Program-made: the position numbers and the translations under genes
Shown: positions 6,715-15,904 of the stretch, in pieces
Numbering within the stretch: the first letter of the stretch is position 1
Layout: each line of letters begins with the position of its first letter
The notes under the pieces: generated by a model
What the model was told of the DNA's origin: nothing
Seen by the model: only the letters and a program-made list of their open reading frames with translations
Database searches by the model: none
Source of the DNA: Dyella_B sp966430775
GTDB lineage: Bacteria; Pseudomonadota; Gammaproteobacteria; Xanthomonadales; Rhodanobacteraceae
DNA length: 64,000 nucleotides
Reading direction: 5' to 3'
Assembly (NCBI GenBank): GCA_966430775.1
Contig: CBJMMB010000002.1
Coordinates: 1-64,000 of the forward strand

Positions 6715-9516
6715 TTAGAGCTTAAAGCGGAAGCCCAGGCTCACCGTGCGATCCTGGTAACGAATGTCACGCGGACGCGACGTGCCATCGCCCCAGTACT
6801 GATGCAGGTTCGCACCCAGCAGGTTGGTGGCGCCCAGCACGACCGAGCTGTGGTTGTTGAGGTTGTAGCTGACGGACAGGTCCACCTGGTTGGCCGGCAC
6901 GATTTCATCGTTCACGCCGGCGACGTTCGGCGCATTGAAGCCGTCGATGAAGCGGCTGCGATAGTCATACGCCAAGCGCACCGACCAGCCGTACTTCTCG
7001 TACATCAGCACCGCGTTACCGTTGTGCTTGGATACGTTCTGCAACGGCGTGGTCACCATCGGGCCGCCCAGGTATTGCGGCGACTTGGTGGAACCGTTGA
7101 TGTAGGTGTAGTTGACCTGCACGCCCAGCCCGTTCCACGCGCCCGGCAGGAAGTCGAAGAACTGCTGGTAGGCCAGTTCCACGCCATCCAGGAAGCCGTT
7201 ACCTGCGCTTTGCGGACTGCTGATCTGGTACGGCTGACCGGCGATCACCTCGTTGGTGACATAGGTCTGCACGTAGCCGTTGATGTTGCGATAGAACGCA
7301 CCCGCACTTGCGTAGCTGCCCGGGGCGAAATACCACTCCAGCGACAGGTCGTAGTTGTTGGATTTGACCGGCGTCAGGTACGCATTGCCGCTGTTGCCCT
7401 GGCCGGCACGATTGATGGTGCCGGGATTGAGCGAGATCGACGGATTGAGATCGCCGAAGTTCGGATAGGTCACCGTCTTGGCGGCCACGAAGCGCGCCTG
7501 CAAGGTATCGGTGATGTGCAGCACTGCGCTCAGGTTAGGCAGATACACCGGCGCGCTGGTCGACAGGCTCAGCGGCGAGTAGATGTTGGTGGCGCTGTTG
7601 TACGAGAAGGCGCTCAGGTTGCGGTTGATGTCTTCGATGCGCACGCCGATCAGGCCATTCAACGGCATGCCGAACAGCGTCGTGGCGTAAGCCGTCTGCA
7701 GATAGCCGGCGAAGTTCTTCTCGTCGATGCTGTAGTAGCGGCCCGGATTGATCGGCTGCAATCCTTCGTTGGTGCCGTATAGCGCGCGGATCGCGTCGGC
7801 ATTGCCGTTGAGATAGCCGTAGCAACCGGTCAGCCAGCCGCCCGGCAAGGCCGATGAACTGGGCATGGCGCAGAAGTAGTTGGCCGGGAAACGCGCCAGC
7901 ACCTGGTTGGCGGGATTGGGATTGAGCGCGATCGCGCCCGTGCCGCCCGGCGGTGCGATCGAATTGGTGACGCTGCCTTCGTAGCTGGCGCGGTGATCGG
8001 TGGCGCGCACGCCGAACTGCAGGTTCTGGAAGAAGCCCGAATCGAACGTGTATACGCCGTCTGCGCGCCAGGACAGTTCCTTGCCGCGTTGCACCGACCA
8101 GTTCTGGAACAGGCCGTTCAAGTAGTAGTTGCTGGCGCTGTTCTGCGGACTGCCGGCCAGCGACCAGTTCTGCTGGTTGCCGGACGTGCCGTTCCACACC
8201 GTGGTGATCGGCCCTTTCAGGAACGTATCGACGATGAAGGTGTTGTCCATGAACGAGCTGAGCGTGGACGACAATTCCGTCGACAGGCTCAGCACTTCGT
8301 TGTGCCATTTCGCGCCGATCGCGTTCTGGATGTCATGCCCATGCTGTGCATGCGCCTGCGTGCTGGTGGCCGCGTAGCTGTTGCCGCTCCAGGTGGCGCT
8401 GGTCGCGTCGCAGATGGTCTGGCCGTAGTACTGGCCGGCAAGCTGGTCCGGATAGCAATGATTGCCGACGGTGTAGGCGCTCGGTGTCACCACGCCGGTG
8501 GGGAAACTGAAGAAGAACGGCTGGCTGTAGCTGTCCTTGTCCCAGTCGTATAGGCCTTCGGCGTAGATCTCGGTGTGATCGTTCGGCGCCCATTGCACCG
8601 CGTAATTCATTTCGGGACGGCGACGATAGCCAAGGTTGTAATCCGCGCCGAAACCGTTCGGCACTTCCACCAGCGTGCCCGACGGACTGCGCAACGGATT
8701 GCCCGAACCGTCGGTCAACAGGCGCGGGAAATCGCCCCACACCGCCTTGTAGTCATAGTGCTGGGTGATGATGCTGGCGTTGAGCAGCGCGCCGAATTCG
8801 CCGGCGTCGGTCTTCCAGCGATCGCTGACCAGGAAGCTGCCGGTGCCGTCCGTGCGTCCTGCGTTGGAGCTGTTGATGCCGGTGACCGTGCCGGCCACTT
8901 CCAGCCCTTTGAAATCGAACGGACGATACAACTGCATGTCGACCAGACCAGCAATGCCGCCCGCAGGCAGGCTGGCGTCGCTGGTCTTGTATACCTGCAC
9001 CGCTTTCACCGCCGTGGCCGGCAGATTCTGGAACGCGTAGGCGCGGCCGACACCGCTGACGATCTCGCGGCCGTTCAAGGTGGTCACCACGTTCGGCAAG
9101 CCGCGAATCACCACGCTGTTGGCTTCACCCTGGAAACCCTGCGCGATCTGCACGCCGGTGATGCGCTGCAAGGCATCCGCCACGCTGTTGTCGGGCAGCT
9201 TGCCGATGTCTTCCGACACGATCGAGTCGACGATGTTGTCCGAGTCCTGCTTGATTTCCGCAGCCGATCCCAAGCTCGCGTGCAGCGGCGTCACCACCAC
9301 CGTGGAGAGCGTCGAGGCGACGGCCTCCTGCTTCTTTTTCTGATCCTTGGCGTTGTTGCTATTGCCGGGCGTGGTGTCGCTGGTTTGCGCATCCGCGGCG
9401 ACCTGGTTGGCGCCGGGTTGCGCCGTGGTCGTATCCGCATGCGCGGGCGCCAGCGACGCGGCGATGGCGACGGCCAGCAAGGTCATGGTGCAGGTAAGAG
9501 TGTTATTCCGCTTCAT
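6715..9516 (-). CDS. TonB-dependent outer-membrane receptor (Xanthomonas/Caulobacter type)
   Basis: A 933-residue protein with a signal peptide (LLAVAIAASLAPAHA), a low-complexity linker, a TonB-box-like segment (LSTVVVTPL), then the plug domain (IGKLPDNSVADALQRITGVQI, VVIRGLPNVVTTLNGRE) and a long beta-barrel ending in aromatic/Leu residues (VSLGFRFKL). This group imports oligosaccharides in plant-polymer loci, and the neighbours suggest arabinan or galactan fragments. AGGGGAG precedes the ATG. A perfect TNGTANTACNA palindrome lies about 85 bp upstream, a plausible FadR-family operator. Confidence 0.92.
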   Translation of the reverse strand: MKRNNTLTCTMTLLAVAIAASLAPAHADTTTAQPGANQVAADAQTSDTTPGNSNNAKDQKKKQEAVASTLSTVVVTPLHASLGSAAEIKQDSDNIVDSIVSEDIGKLPDNSVADALQRITGVQIAQGFQGEANSVVIRGLPNVVTTLNGREIVSGVGRAYAFQNLPATAVKAVQVYKTSDASLPAGGIAGLVDMQLYRPFDFKGLEVAGTVTGINSSNAGRTDGTGSFLVSDRWKTDAGEFGALLNASIITQHYDYKAVWGDFPRLLTDGSGNPLRSPSGTLVEVPNGFGADYNLGYRRRPEMNYAVQWAPNDHTEIYAEGLYDWDKDSYSQPFFFSFPTGVVTPSAYTVGNHCYPDQLAGQYYGQTICDATSATWSGNSYAATSTQAHAQHGHDIQNAIGAKWHNEVLSLSTELSSTLSSFMDNTFIVDTFLKGPITTVWNGTSGNQQNWSLAGSPQNSASNYYLNGLFQNWSVQRGKELSWRADGVYTFDSGFFQNLQFGVRATDHRASYEGSVTNSIAPPGGTGAIALNPNPANQVLARFPANYFCAMPSSSALPGGWLTGCYGYLNGNADAIRALYGTNEGLQPINPGRYYSIDEKNFAGYLQTAYATTLFGMPLNGLIGVRIEDINRNLSAFSYNSATNIYSPLSLSTSAPVYLPNLSAVLHITDTLQARFVAAKTVTYPNFGDLNPSISLNPGTINRAGQGNSGNAYLTPVKSNNYDLSLEWYFAPGSYASAGAFYRNINGYVQTYVTNEVIAGQPYQISSPQSAGNGFLDGVELAYQQFFDFLPGAWNGLGVQVNYTYINGSTKSPQYLGGPMVTTPLQNVSKHNGNAVLMYEKYGWSVRLAYDYRSRFIDGFNAPNVAGVNDEIVPANQVDLSVSYNLNNHSSVVLGATNLLGANLHQYWGDGTSRPRDIRYQDRTVSLGFRFKL

Positions 9517-9596
9517 GGTTTTCTCCCCTTCGGTTGAGCCGTGCGTGCCTGTCTGCCGGCGGTGCCGAATGTGTGTTTATGGGCCAAACTGGCATT

Positions 9597-9607
9597 TAGT
9601 ACTACTA
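9597..9607. promoter_or_regulatory. Candidate FadR-type operator TAGTACTACTA
   Basis: An 11-base perfect odd palindrome matching the FadR-subfamily pattern TNGTANTACNA. It lies about 80-90 bp upstream of the TonB receptor ATG. Two FadR-type regulators are encoded nearby, making them the obvious candidates for binding. Confidence 0.45.
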
Positions 9608-9634
9608 TATGGTCAGTAGCATCCGGCCACAGGA

Positions 9635-9655
9635 AAGACCGCCTCCCGCGGTCTT
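9635..9655 (-). terminator. Hairpin after the GH-A gene
   Basis: AAGACCGC and GCGGTCTT form an 8-bp perfect stem just past the stop of the upstream minus-strand gene. The following T-run is weak, so termination efficiency is uncertain. Confidence 0.45.
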
Positions 9656-9672
9656 CGATCGCAGTAAAAAAG

Positions 9673-10872
9673 TTAGTGCGTCGCCTTCATGGCGCGGCTA
9701 TTTTCGGCAACCGGCAGCATGACGGCATTCGCCGGCACAACGCCTTTCGGTGCTGCAGTCAACGCACGGAAGATGTCCGCTTCGCGCTGGCGGTACGGCG
9801 TGCCGTCGGGATTGAACAGGTCATGGAACCAGATCACCGGCGGCTGCAGCGTGTACGGCTTCTGCCAGGAATCCCACGGGAAAATCGTCTGCGTCTTGCC
9901 GGAGACGAAACCCCAGTTGACCATGCCGACGTCCAGCTTCTTGCCGAGCGGCGTCACGCTGTCCACGGTCGAGCCTGCACTGCGTGCCATGTACTCGGTG
10001 CAGATCAGCGGACGGCCATACGTGCGCAACTGTTGCACGCGACGCAGGAAGACTTCCGGGAAATCGTAGTTGTGAAAAGTGATGATGTCCGACTGCGTAA
10101 GCTGGGTGCGCTCGATCGCGTTGAGCTTGTCGAGCTTGGACCAATCATCGTCATGCCACACGCCGCTGGTCAGCGGCTGCGTCGGATGCTGGCTGCGCGC
10201 CCAGGCGAACACCTGCGGCAGCAGTTGCGCCACGCGCTGGAATTTGTCCTTCGGTTCCTGCGCGGCGTAGTTGCCGCCGCCGTCGTTGTCCGGTTCGTTC
10301 CACACGTCCCACGCAAGCACGCGTTCGTCGTGCGCGAAACTGCCGACGATGTCCTTCACATAGGCTTCCAGCTGCGGATATTGCGACGGATCGTCCAGCA
10401 CCTTCGTGCCCGGCGCCTGCACCCAGCCGGAGTTGTGCACGCCGGGAATCGGCGGATGCTGCGGACCCAGCGCGGGATCGGGATCCCAGCACGAATCGAA
10501 CAGCACGAAGATCGGCTTGATGTGGTGTTTCGCGGCAATCGTCAGGAACGTGTCGATGCGCTTCTTGAAGCCATCGCGATCCTGATCCCATAACAGGTTG
10601 TGCAGGAACACACGCATGGTGTTCATGCCGATGCCCTGCGCCCAGCCAAGTTCCTGATCGATGCGCGCCGGATCGAACGTGGCGCCTTGCCACATCTCCA
10701 GCTCGTTGATCGCATTGGCGGGAATGTAGTTGCTGCCGACCGGCCACGGCTGTTTTGCATACCAGGCATCGGCCTGAGCCGCCGTCCAGCGCTCCGTATC
10801 CGCGGCATGCGCCACGGAAATGCCGAGCAGCAGCGCCAGAGCCAGGCGCCCTGCCCTTCGCGTTCGCTTCAT
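9673..10872 (-). CDS. Secreted clan GH-A glycoside hydrolase (GH5-like, unknown specificity)
   Basis: A 399-residue protein with signal peptide (LALALLLGISVAHA). It is a TIM barrel of clan GH-A: the acid/base Glu is seen in WDVWNEPDN (about residue 210) and the nucleophile Glu in ICTEYMARS (about residue 305). Relatives are often labelled 1,4-beta-xylanase without proof. The ATG at 10872 is preferred over the GTG at 10884 because GGGTGG lies eight bases before it. It follows the periplasmic mutarotase on the same strand. It could act on galactan or arabinoxylan side chains; substrate not determinable here. Confidence 0.75.
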   Translation of the reverse strand: MKRTRRAGRLALALLLGISVAHAADTERWTAAQADAWYAKQPWPVGSNYIPANAINELEMWQGATFDPARIDQELGWAQGIGMNTMRVFLHNLLWDQDRDGFKKRIDTFLTIAAKHHIKPIFVLFDSCWDPDPALGPQHPPIPGVHNSGWVQAPGTKVLDDPSQYPQLEAYVKDIVGSFAHDERVLAWDVWNEPDNDGGGNYAAQEPKDKFQRVAQLLPQVFAWARSQHPTQPLTSGVWHDDDWSKLDKLNAIERTQLTQSDIITFHNYDFPEVFLRRVQQLRTYGRPLICTEYMARSAGSTVDSVTPLGKKLDVGMVNWGFVSGKTQTIFPWDSWQKPYTLQPPVIWFHDLFNPDGTPYRQREADIFRALTAAPKGVVPANAVMLPVAENSRAMKATH

Positions 10873-10994
10873 TGTCACATCCACCCTTTGTATCTTTTTT
10901 ATGTCCCTATCCTGCGTACAGGATGGGCTTCTTTAGTTTTTACAGCAGCGCATCCTGCGCGGTACCGCCTCCCTTACCAATCCGACTCGACGCT

Positions 10995-12137
10995 TTATTT
11001 CGCGGCTTGGTCGATGCCGAAACGGTAAACAATCACGTTGCGATAGGTTTCACCTGGCGCCAGTCGCGCCGAACCGAAGTCCGGATGATGCGGCGTATCC
11101 GGAAACAACTGCGGCTCCAGCACGAACGCGTCGCCCTGGCGATAAATGTGATGATCCTTGCCGACGGTGGTGCCATCGAGGAAATTGCCCGAGTAGAACT
11201 GCAGGCCCGGCTTGCCCGACCACAGCGTCATGACGCGGCCGGAATGCGGATCTTCCACGCGCGCCACCACGCGTGGCTCGACTTCCTTGCGACTCAGCAC
11301 CCAGTTCATGTCGTAGCCCTTGCCGAACAGCAGCTGCTGCGAGTTGCCGTCGCGGATGTCATGACCGATCGGCTTGGCGGCGCGAAAATCGTACGGCGTG
11401 CCCGCCACCGGCGCGATCTGCCCGGTGGGGATCGCCGCCGCGTCGCTCACCGGCGTGATCGCATCGCCCGCAATCATCAGCGTTTGATCCATCACCGTGC
11501 CGGAACCCTCGCCTGCGAGGTTCCAATACGTGTGATTGGACAGGTTGATGAGGGTCGGCTTGTCGGTGGTGGCGACGTAGCTGATCTTGAGCTGGTTTTC
11601 GTCGCTCAGCGTATACGTGGCCTTGACCGTCAGCGTACCGGGATAGCCTTGATCGCCATCGGGGCTGACGTATTCCATCGTCACGCTCGGTGTCGGCCCC
11701 GCCTTCACGTCGAGCACCTTCCACACCTGCATGTCGAAACCCTTGACGCCGCCATGCAGGGCGTTCGGGCCTTCATTCAAGCTCACGTGATAGGTCTTGC
11801 CGTCCAGCTCGAACGTGCCCTTGGCGATGCGGTTCGCGTAGCGGCCGACGGTGGAGCCCAAATACTGGCGGCGGTCGAGATAGCCCTGCAGCGTGTCGTA
11901 GCCCAGCACCACGTCGGCGAGCTTGCCGTTGCGGTCGGGCACCAGCAGGGATTGCAAGGCGGCGCCATAGCTCATCACGCGCGCACGCATGCCGTGGCTA
12001 TTGGTAAGCGTCACGATCTGCACGTCCTGGCCGTCCGCCGTGTGGCCGAACGACGCACTGGTCGCCTGGCCGGCCGTGGCAGTCAATGGCAGCAACGCCG
12101 CTGTAACGATGGAACCGAACAGGACTACAGATTTCAA
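10995..12137 (-). CDS. Exported aldose 1-epimerase (galactose mutarotase)
   Basis: A 380-residue galactose-mutarotase-like beta-sandwich protein with motifs PNALHGGVKGF, INLSNHTYWNLAGEG and a C-terminal EPQLFPDTPHHPDF. It interconverts alpha and beta anomers of released sugars. A TTG start at 12137 is favoured: it follows AAGGGGAT and gives a clean signal peptide (VVLFGSIVTAALLPLTATAG). ATG 12167 and an upstream start at 12287 are alternatives. The gene is divergent from the FadR/dgo operon and probably works in the periplasm. Confidence 0.88.
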   Translation of the reverse strand: MKSVVLFGSIVTAALLPLTATAGQATSASFGHTADGQDVQIVTLTNSHGMRARVMSYGAALQSLLVPDRNGKLADVVLGYDTLQGYLDRRQYLGSTVGRYANRIAKGTFELDGKTYHVSLNEGPNALHGGVKGFDMQVWKVLDVKAGPTPSVTMEYVSPDGDQGYPGTLTVKATYTLSDENQLKISYVATTDKPTLINLSNHTYWNLAGEGSGTVMDQTLMIAGDAITPVSDAAAIPTGQIAPVAGTPYDFRAAKPIGHDIRDGNSQQLLFGKGYDMNWVLSRKEVEPRVVARVEDPHSGRVMTLWSGKPGLQFYSGNFLDGTTVGKDHHIYRQGDAFVLEPQLFPDTPHHPDFGSARLAPGETYRNVIVYRFGIDQAAK

Positions 12138-12460
12138 GCAAATCCCCTTATGAAATCGAACGGCCATATGCCCTGTCGCGTCTGAGCATATTGTATGATT
12201 ATATAGACCGGCGGCTGCTGGAGCTTTACGCGCTGCAGCATGACCGCCGACAGAAACCAGCGGGAACATGAAGATTGGGTTTCGCATATCCGGGGTGGTG
12301 TGTTGACGGTGTTGAAAACTCAGGCGTTATACGCGAGTGGGATGACAAACGCGTCACTCTCCCCGCGCACTGCAACGTCCTGTGATCGGCGAACCGTACG
12401 CAACAGCACTTGCGCAATGCAACACGATCTTCTCTTTTCCGCCACCGCCCAAGAGAGCCG
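12138..12460. promoter_or_regulatory. Divergent control region between mutarotase and dgo operon
   Basis: The region holds TTGTATGATTATATAG (12191-12206), whose left half TTGTA fits the FadR-type operator seen at 9597, and a sigma-70-like promoter TTGACG (12303-12308), 18 bp, TTATAC (12327-12332) reading toward the operon. No gene is supported in it. Confidence 0.45.
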
Positions 12461-13174
12461 ATGAGAGTTGCCAGCGCCCGAAATCTGCACGGCCACGTCA
12501 CCCAGCAACTGGGGGTGCGGATCGTGAGCGGCCAGCTCCAGCCAGGCGAAGTGCTGCCGCGTGAAGAAACCCTGGCCGAGCAGATGGAAGTAAGCCGCAC
12601 CGCGCTACGCGAGGCGATGCGCGTACTGTCGGCCAAGGGTCTGGTCGAGGCGCGGCCGAAAGTGGGCACGCGCGTGCGTGAGGAGCGCTACTGGCATCAG
12701 CTCGACGCCGACGTACTGGCCTGGCGTTGCGCATCCATGCCAACGACGGATTTCGTGCAGAAGCTGGCGCAGATGCGCGAAGTCTTCGAACCGGCAGCCG
12801 CGGCGTTCGCTGCGCGCCGTCGCGATGCCGCGCAGCTCAAGGAATTGGAAACGGCCTATCGCGCGATGGAAGCGGCGCGCAACACCGACGAATGGGCGCA
12901 GGCCGATCTGCAATTCCATGAGGCCGTATTGATCGCCACTAATAATGAGTTGATGATCTCGCTGTTTTCCGTGGTGGAAACCGCCCTGGGTTCCTTCTTT
13001 GTGGAATCGGCGCGCAAGAGCGGCGACTTCAAATATTCGCTGCCGTATCACCAACAAGTGTACGAGGCGATCCGCCGGCGCCAGCCCGAACTCGCACGCG
13101 ACGCCATGCAGAAGATGATTGTCGATTCGCGCGCCAACATGAGCGGCAAACGCCGCACGAGGAAATCCGCATGA
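12461..13174 (+). CDS. FadR-subfamily GntR regulator, paralogue 2 (probable galactonate operon repressor)
   Basis: A 237-residue protein with winged helix-turn-helix (VSRTALREAMRVLSAKGLVEA) and FCD domain (QMREVFEP, QFHEAVLIATNNE, PYHQQVYEAI). It is the first gene of the dgo operon and its stop overlaps dgoK (ATGA, 13171-13174), matching the position of DgoR-type regulators in galactonate operons. It is very similar to the protein at 4013, differing mainly at the N-terminus. The start at 12461 lies after AAGAGAG. Confidence 0.9.
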   Translation: MRVASARNLHGHVTQQLGVRIVSGQLQPGEVLPREETLAEQMEVSRTALREAMRVLSAKGLVEARPKVGTRVREERYWHQLDADVLAWRCASMPTTDFVQKLAQMREVFEPAAAAFAARRRDAAQLKELETAYRAMEAARNTDEWAQADLQFHEAVLIATNNELMISLFSVVETALGSFFVESARKSGDFKYSLPYHQQVYEAIRRRQPELARDAMQKMIVDSRANMSGKRRTRKSA

Positions 13175-14127
13175 GCGCAGACGTTCGGCTGATCGGGCTG
13201 GATTGGGGCACCAGCAGCCTGCGTGCTTATCTCTATGACACCACCGGCAAGGTCGTGGCCTCGCGCCAGCAGGCTTGGGGCATTCGCCACCTGCCCGAAG
13301 GCGGCTTCACCGCCGCATGGCAGGCCACCACCAAGGATTGGCCCGCATGCGTGGCGGTCGCCGCGGGCATGGTCGGCAGCCGGCAAGGCTGGCGCGAAGT
13401 GCCTTATGTCGATGTGCCGGCCGATACGGCAAGCATCGCCCAAGGCATGTTGCGCATCGAGGCGGAGGCGGGCCGCGAACTGTGGATCGCGCCTGGCCTT
13501 TGCCGCAAGCAGCCGGCGGACGTGATGCGCGGCGAGGAAACGCAGATCATCGGCGCGCTCGCACTGCATCCGGACTATCAGGCGAACGCGTGTTTCGTCT
13601 TGCCCGGCACGCACAGCAAATGGGCGACCGTCCTCGATGGCCGTATCGTCGCCTTCGACACGGTGATGACGGGCGAACTGTATGCGCTGCTGACCAAGCA
13701 TTCCATTCTCGGCGCCGGGCTGCCTGCCGAAACCACGCGGCCGTTTTCGCAGCATGCTTTCCTGCGCGGCCTGCACACCGTGAAGGAAAGTCGTGAGCAA
13801 GGTGTTTTCAGCCGGCTGTTCTCGACGCGTGCACTGATGCTTGCAGGAGAGCTGTCCGCCGAGGAGGTGCCGGATTTTCTTTCCGGCCTGATGATCGGCG
13901 AAGAGTTCCGCATTGCACGTGTACGCGATCATGGTCGCGAGACGCCGCTATGCCTGATCGGCGATGCATCCCTGTGCCAGCGCTACATCGTGGCCGCGAC
14001 GCATTTCGGCTACGCCGAACCCACTGTCATCGATGACGCCGCGGCGCAAGGGCTATGGCAACTGGCCTCGACCGCAGGACTGCTCGCGCAGGCACCCCTA
14101 CATTCTTATTCCGGAGTAACAGCATGA
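13171..14127 (+). CDS. dgoK: 2-dehydro-3-deoxygalactonokinase
   Basis: A 318-residue sugar-acid kinase beginning LIGLDWGTSSLRAYL (phosphate-binding loop of the DgoK family), with CVAVAAGMVGS, LPGTHSKWA and GELYALLTKHS further on. It phosphorylates 2-keto-3-deoxy-D-galactonate at C6 using ATP in the cytoplasm. It overlaps both neighbours by four bases, so the operon is translationally coupled from regulator to dehydratase. Confidence 0.93.
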   Translation: MSADVRLIGLDWGTSSLRAYLYDTTGKVVASRQQAWGIRHLPEGGFTAAWQATTKDWPACVAVAAGMVGSRQGWREVPYVDVPADTASIAQGMLRIEAEAGRELWIAPGLCRKQPADVMRGEETQIIGALALHPDYQANACFVLPGTHSKWATVLDGRIVAFDTVMTGELYALLTKHSILGAGLPAETTRPFSQHAFLRGLHTVKESREQGVFSRLFSTRALMLAGELSAEEVPDFLSGLMIGEEFRIARVRDHGRETPLCLIGDASLCQRYIVAATHFGYAEPTVIDDAAAQGLWQLASTAGLLAQAPLHSYSGVTA

Positions 14128-14759
14128 TTGGCGCGTGGCTCGATTCCCTTCCCCTGGTGGCGATTCTGCGCGGCCTTCGGCCGGATGAAGCACTCGACAT
14201 CGGGCGTGCGCTCGTCGCCGAAAGCTTCACCGTGATCGAAGTGCCGATGAATTCGCCCGAACCGCTGGAAAGCATTCGCCTGCTGTCGGCGGAGCTGGGC
14301 CAGCGCTGCCTGATCGGCGCCGGCACCGTGCTGCAGCCGGAGCAGGTGTCGCAGGTGGCGGCCGCGGGCGGTCGCCTGATCGTGATGCCGCACGCCGATA
14401 CGCGCGTGATCGCCGCGGCCAAGCGCGAAGGCATGTATTGCGTTCCCGGCGTCGCCACGCCCACCGAGGCGTTCGCCGCGATCCAGGCCGGCGCCGACGC
14501 GATCAAGCTGTTCCCGGCCGAAATGCTCACGCCCAGCGTGCTCAAGGCCTGGCGCGCCGTGTTGCCGCGCGACCTGGCGATGCTGCCGGTGGGTGGCATC
14601 ACGCCGGAAACCATGGCCCCTTATATCGCCGCAGGCGCCAACGGCTTCGGCCTTGGCTCTGCGCTTTACGCACCCGGCCGCAGCGCGGACGACGTAGGTC
14701 GTCGCGCCCGCGCCTTCACCCACGCCTGGAAGACCCTCGCTCAAGGAAACAACGCATGA
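14124..14759 (+). CDS. dgoA: 2-dehydro-3-deoxy-6-phosphogalactonate aldolase
   Basis: A 211-residue class I aldolase of the KDPG/KHG family. Motifs are LVAILRGLRPDEA, IEVPMNSPEPL, IGAGTVL, YCVPGVATPTEAF and the Schiff-base lysine in ADAIKLFPAE. It splits KDPGal into pyruvate and glyceraldehyde-3-phosphate. The start at 14124 overlaps dgoK's stop; the longer frame upstream only shadows dgoK. Confidence 0.93.
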   Translation: MIGAWLDSLPLVAILRGLRPDEALDIGRALVAESFTVIEVPMNSPEPLESIRLLSAELGQRCLIGAGTVLQPEQVSQVAAAGGRLIVMPHADTRVIAAAKREGMYCVPGVATPTEAFAAIQAGADAIKLFPAEMLTPSVLKAWRAVLPRDLAMLPVGGITPETMAPYIAAGANGFGLGSALYAPGRSADDVGRRARAFTHAWKTLAQGNNA

Positions 14760-15904
14760 AGATCACCCGTCTGACCACCTTCCTCGTTCCGCCGCGCTGG
14801 CTGTTCGTACGTATCGATACCGATGAGGGCATCAGCGGCTGGGGCGAACCGGTCGTGGAAGGCCGCGCGCATACCGTCGCGGCGGCGGTGGAGGAACTGT
14901 CCGACTACCTGGTCGGCAAGGATCCGCGCCACATCGAAGACCACTGGAACGTGATGTACCGCGGCGGCTTCTATCGCGGCGGCCCGATCCTGATGAGCGC
15001 GATCGCCGGCATCGACCAGGCGCTATGGGACATCAAGGGCAAGCATCTGGGCGTACCGGTGCACGCGCTGCTGGGTGGACCGGTGCGCGATCGCATCCGC
15101 GTGTATTCGTGGATCGGCGGCGATCGCCCTTCCGATACCGCACGCGCCGCAAAAGAAGCGGTCGCGCGCGGCTTCACCGCGGTAAAAATGAACGCCACCG
15201 AGGAAATGCACTTCGTCGATACGCACGCCAAGGTGTCACGCGTGCTGGAAAACGTCCAAGCAGTACGTGATGCGGTGGGGCCGGAAATCGGCCTGGGCCT
15301 GGATTTCCACGGCCGCGTGCACAAGCCGATGGCCAAGGTGCTGATGCGCGAACTGGTGCCGTTCAAGCTGATGTTCATCGAGGAGCCGGTGCTGTCTGAT
15401 CATCTGGAATGCATTCCGGAACTGGCCTCGATTTCGCCCGCACCGATCGCGCTGGGCGAGCGCCTGTATTCGCGCTACGACTTCAAGCGCGTGTTCACCA
15501 CCGGCGGCGTCGACATCATCCAGCCCGATCCGTCGCATTCGGGCGGCATCACCGAGACGCGCAAGATCGCTATGATGGCCGAAGCCTACGACGTGGCGCT
15601 GGCGCTGCACTGCCCGCTGGGCCCGATCGCGCTGGCCGCCAACCTGCAGCTGGATGCGATGTGCCATAACGCCTTCATCCAGGAGCAAAGCCTGGGCATC
15701 CACTACAACGCCGGCAACGATCTGCTCGATTACATCACCGACCGTAGCGTATTCGCCTACGAAAACGGTTATGTTTCCATGCCGGGCGGCCCGGGGCTGG
15801 GCGTGGAAGTGAACGAAGCCTACGTCGCCGAACGCGCGTCCGTGGGGCACCGCTGGCGCAATCCGATCTGGCGTCACGACGACGGCAGTGTGGCCGAATG
15901 GTAA
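14756..15904 (+). CDS. dgoD: D-galactonate dehydratase
   Basis: A 382-residue enolase-superfamily enzyme, the usual length for DgoD. It has WGEPVVEGRA, SAIAGIDQALWDIKGK, AVKMNAT, LGLDFHGRVHKPMAK, FIEEPVL and DPSHSGGITE, covering the metal ligands and base. It dehydrates D-galactonate to 2-keto-3-deoxygalactonate. It overlaps dgoA by four bases and the next gene by seven. Confidence 0.94.
   Translation: MKITRLTTFLVPPRWLFVRIDTDEGISGWGEPVVEGRAHTVAAAVEELSDYLVGKDPRHIEDHWNVMYRGGFYRGGPILMSAIAGIDQALWDIKGKHLGVPVHALLGGPVRDRIRVYSWIGGDRPSDTARAAKEAVARGFTAVKMNATEEMHFVDTHAKVSRVLENVQAVRDAVGPEIGLGLDFHGRVHKPMAKVLMRELVPFKLMFIEEPVLSDHLECIPELASISPAPIALGERLYSRYDFKRVFTTGGVDIIQPDPSHSGGITETRKIAMMAEAYDVALALHCPLGPIALAANLQLDAMCHNAFIQEQSLGIHYNAGNDLLDYITDRSVFAYENGYVSMPGGPGLGVEVNEAYVAERASVGHRWRNPIWRHDDGSVAEW

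Noticed and set aside
12188..12206. Full FadR operator before the dgo operon
   Set aside because: Only the TTGTA half fits; the other half is degenerate, so it is noted within the control region and not called as a site.
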